Source: Flavobacteriaceae bacterium
GTDB lineage: Bacteria; Bacteroidota; Bacteroidia; Flavobacteriales; Flavobacteriaceae
NCBI GenBank assembly: GCA_021151665.1
Contig: JAGKWW010000081.1
Location: 1-7,432 of the forward strand
Direction: 5' to 3'
DNA: 7,432 nt
Numbering within the stretch: position 1 is the first letter of the stretch; each line of letters opens with the position of its first letter. The position numbers and the translations under genes were made by a program. The notes below the pieces were generated by a model, which worked only from the letters and a program-made list of their open reading frames with translations, searched no databases and was not told the DNA's origin. This document shows, piece by piece, positions 6,644 through 7,432 of this stretch.

Positions 6644-6673
6644 CAACTTAAAGCAAAAAGAAATCTTCTAACG

Positions 6674-6692
6674 TGTTACCAATTTGGTAACA
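6674..6692. promoter_or_regulatory. Palindromic operator in front of higBA
   Basis: TGTTACCAATTTGGTAACA is a perfect palindrome with 9-bp arms around a central T. It lies 7-25 bases upstream of the higBA -7 box, covering the -33 region, the expected place for an autorepressor site. HigA (with HigB) is the obvious candidate ligand, since HigA-type antitoxins normally repress their own operon. Confidence 0.75.
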
Positions 6693-6698
6693 ATTTAA

Positions 6699-6706
6699 TA
6701 TATTTG
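6699..6706 (+). promoter_or_regulatory. -7 box of the higBA promoter
   Basis: TATATTTG followed by CA matches TAnnTTTG exactly and is identical to the dehydrogenase and tRNA-Val boxes. There is no clean -33 TTG at the right distance (TTA at 6676-6678 is the nearest, inside the palindrome). The higB ATG begins only two bases after the box, so transcription should start at or just past the A of the ATG. Confidence 0.65.
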
Positions 6707-6708
6707 CA

Positions 6709-7026
6709 ATGAGAATAATTGCTGTAAAAACCTTAAAAGATTATTGGGAGCAATTTCAGGATGCAGAAAGGCCACTTCAATACTGGTATAAAGAAGTGAC
6801 TGCTGCCGAGTGGAGCAGCCCGAACGATTTGAAGGGCCAGTTTGGCAATGCGTCGGTACTGACAAGCAAGCGTGTTGTTTTTAATATTCATGGCAACACC
6901 TATAGGCTGATAGTGGATATTGAATACCGGCTGAAGATAGTGTTTATAGTCTGGCTGGGTACACATAAGGACTACGATAAGATTAACGCAAAAGAGATTA
7001 GCTATGTTAAGACTGATAAAAAATGA
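6709..7026 (+). CDS. higB: HigB-type toxin, RelE-like mRNA interferase
   Basis: A 105-residue protein of the HigB_toxin family (RelE/ParE fold), expected to cut mRNA on translating ribosomes. Family features are the N-terminal MRIIAVKTLKDYWE, WYKEVTAAEW (26-35), the core strand block KRVVFNIHGNTYRLIV (54-69), and the C-terminal WLGTHKDYDKI (82-92). Basic residues Arg55, Arg66, His86 and Lys91 are candidates for RNA binding or catalysis. Length is normal, with no sign of truncation. The toxin gene precedes and overlaps the antitoxin gene by 23 bases, the typical higBA order. ATG 6709 gives the family N-terminus although it abuts the -7 box, implying a leaderless or nearly leaderless mRNA. Confidence 0.9.
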   Translation: MRIIAVKTLKDYWEQFQDAERPLQYWYKEVTAAEWSSPNDLKGQFGNASVLTSKRVVFNIHGNTYRLIVDIEYRLKIVFIVWLGTHKDYDKINAKEISYVKTDKK

Positions 7027-7363
7027 TTCGCAATATGAAGATACCCTGGTGCGTATCTATGAACTGATGCAAATGGACTTGCAGCCTGACACACCGGAGT
7101 CCGATGAACTGGAAATTCTCTCAATGTTAGTTAAGAAGTATGAAGATGAACATTATCCCGTTCCTGAGCCAACCCCACTGGAAGCTATAAAGTATCGGAT
7201 GGAACAACTGAACATTTCCGATGCTGAGCTCTCTGAAATTTTAGGTGCTCGTTCCCGCAAATCAGAAATTCTTTCAGGAAAAAGGAAATTAAGTTTATCA
7301 ATGATTCGCGCTTTAAAGGAGAGGTTGAATATATCTGCGGATATATTGATACAATTATACTAG
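7004..7363 (+). CDS. higA: HigA-type antitoxin with XRE helix-turn-helix
   Basis: A 119-residue antitoxin that should bind and neutralise HigB and repress the operon. The N-terminal half (about 1-55) is acidic and helical, with ESDELEILSMLVKKYEDEHYP (32-52), a hallmark of the COG5499 HigA group. The C-terminal half (about 58-115) is an XRE/Cro-type DNA-binding domain: PLEAIKYRMEQL, then ISDAELSEIL (71-80) and the recognition-helix region SRKSEILSGKRKLS (84-97). The start at ATG 7004 lies within the 3' end of higB, consistent with translational coupling. The palindrome at 6674-6692 is its likely operator. The 69 bases after its stop are A/T rich with no gene or clear terminator. Confidence 0.92.
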   Translation: MLRLIKNDSQYEDTLVRIYELMQMDLQPDTPESDELEILSMLVKKYEDEHYPVPEPTPLEAIKYRMEQLNISDAELSEILGARSRKSEILSGKRKLSLSMIRALKERLNISADILIQLY

Positions 7364-7432
7364 GATTTATTATAGGAAACATAATTAATTAGCTTTTACA
7401 GGTAGTTGGTTATTTGAATTATTGTTTTTTAA

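Larger units (their letters stand above)
4989..7432. mobile_element. Putative integrase end of an element inserted at tRNA-Val
   Basis: The stretch after the tRNA carries a tyrosine recombinase, repeat-rich DNA in front of it and a toxin-antitoxin pair, in contrast to the metabolic genes to the left. Tyrosine-recombinase elements commonly use tRNA 3' ends as attachment sites, with int next to the junction. The true left boundary could fall anywhere between the tRNA T-arm and the repeats near 5110. The right end is beyond the window and no second att copy was found here, so this is an inference from context. Confidence 0.45.

Overview
The window looks like a piece of a flavobacterial (Bacteroidota) chromosome. 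The reasons are the repeated TAnnTTTG-type -7 promoter boxes (usually read TATATTTGC), weak or absent Shine-Dalgarno sequences, A/T-rich spacers, Ser-Cys lipoprotein signals, a TPR-containing histidine kinase of Bacteroidota style, and an integrase and HigBA pair of types common in that phylum. Genus cannot be fixed from the sequence alone.

Positions 1-4820 are chromosomal backbone, all on the plus strand. First comes the end of a very small lipoprotein-like secreted peptide (its ATG probably straddles the window edge). It is followed by a TPR/HisKA_3 membrane histidine kinase, an NAD(P)-dependent amino-acid dehydrogenase of the Glu/Leu/Phe/Val family, and folC (folylpolyglutamate/dihydrofolate synthase). 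The dehydrogenase has its own promoter and a strong intrinsic terminator whose T-run ends three bases before the folC start codon.

Positions 4836-5065 hold a canonical promoter, a tRNA-Val(TAC) gene and an intrinsic terminator. From there to the right edge the content looks accessory: a spacer with short GTGGCAC-type direct and inverted repeats, a tyrosine recombinase pointing away from the tRNA, and a HigB-HigA toxin-antitoxin operon behind a perfect palindromic operator-like site. This is the usual layout of the integrase end of an element inserted at a tRNA gene. The other end and the att repeat are not in the window, so the element is inferred rather than shown.

Functional links: the small peptide and TPR kinase may form a sensing pair with no response regulator visible here. 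The dehydrogenase and folC are unrelated metabolic genes. The integrase would move the element and HigBA would stabilise it. I see no CRISPR array, insertion sequence or rRNA. The most interesting points are the peptide/TPR-kinase pairing, a 14-bp perfect inverted repeat over the kinase promoter and start, the very short distance between -7 box and ATG at higB, and the repeats in front of the integrase.
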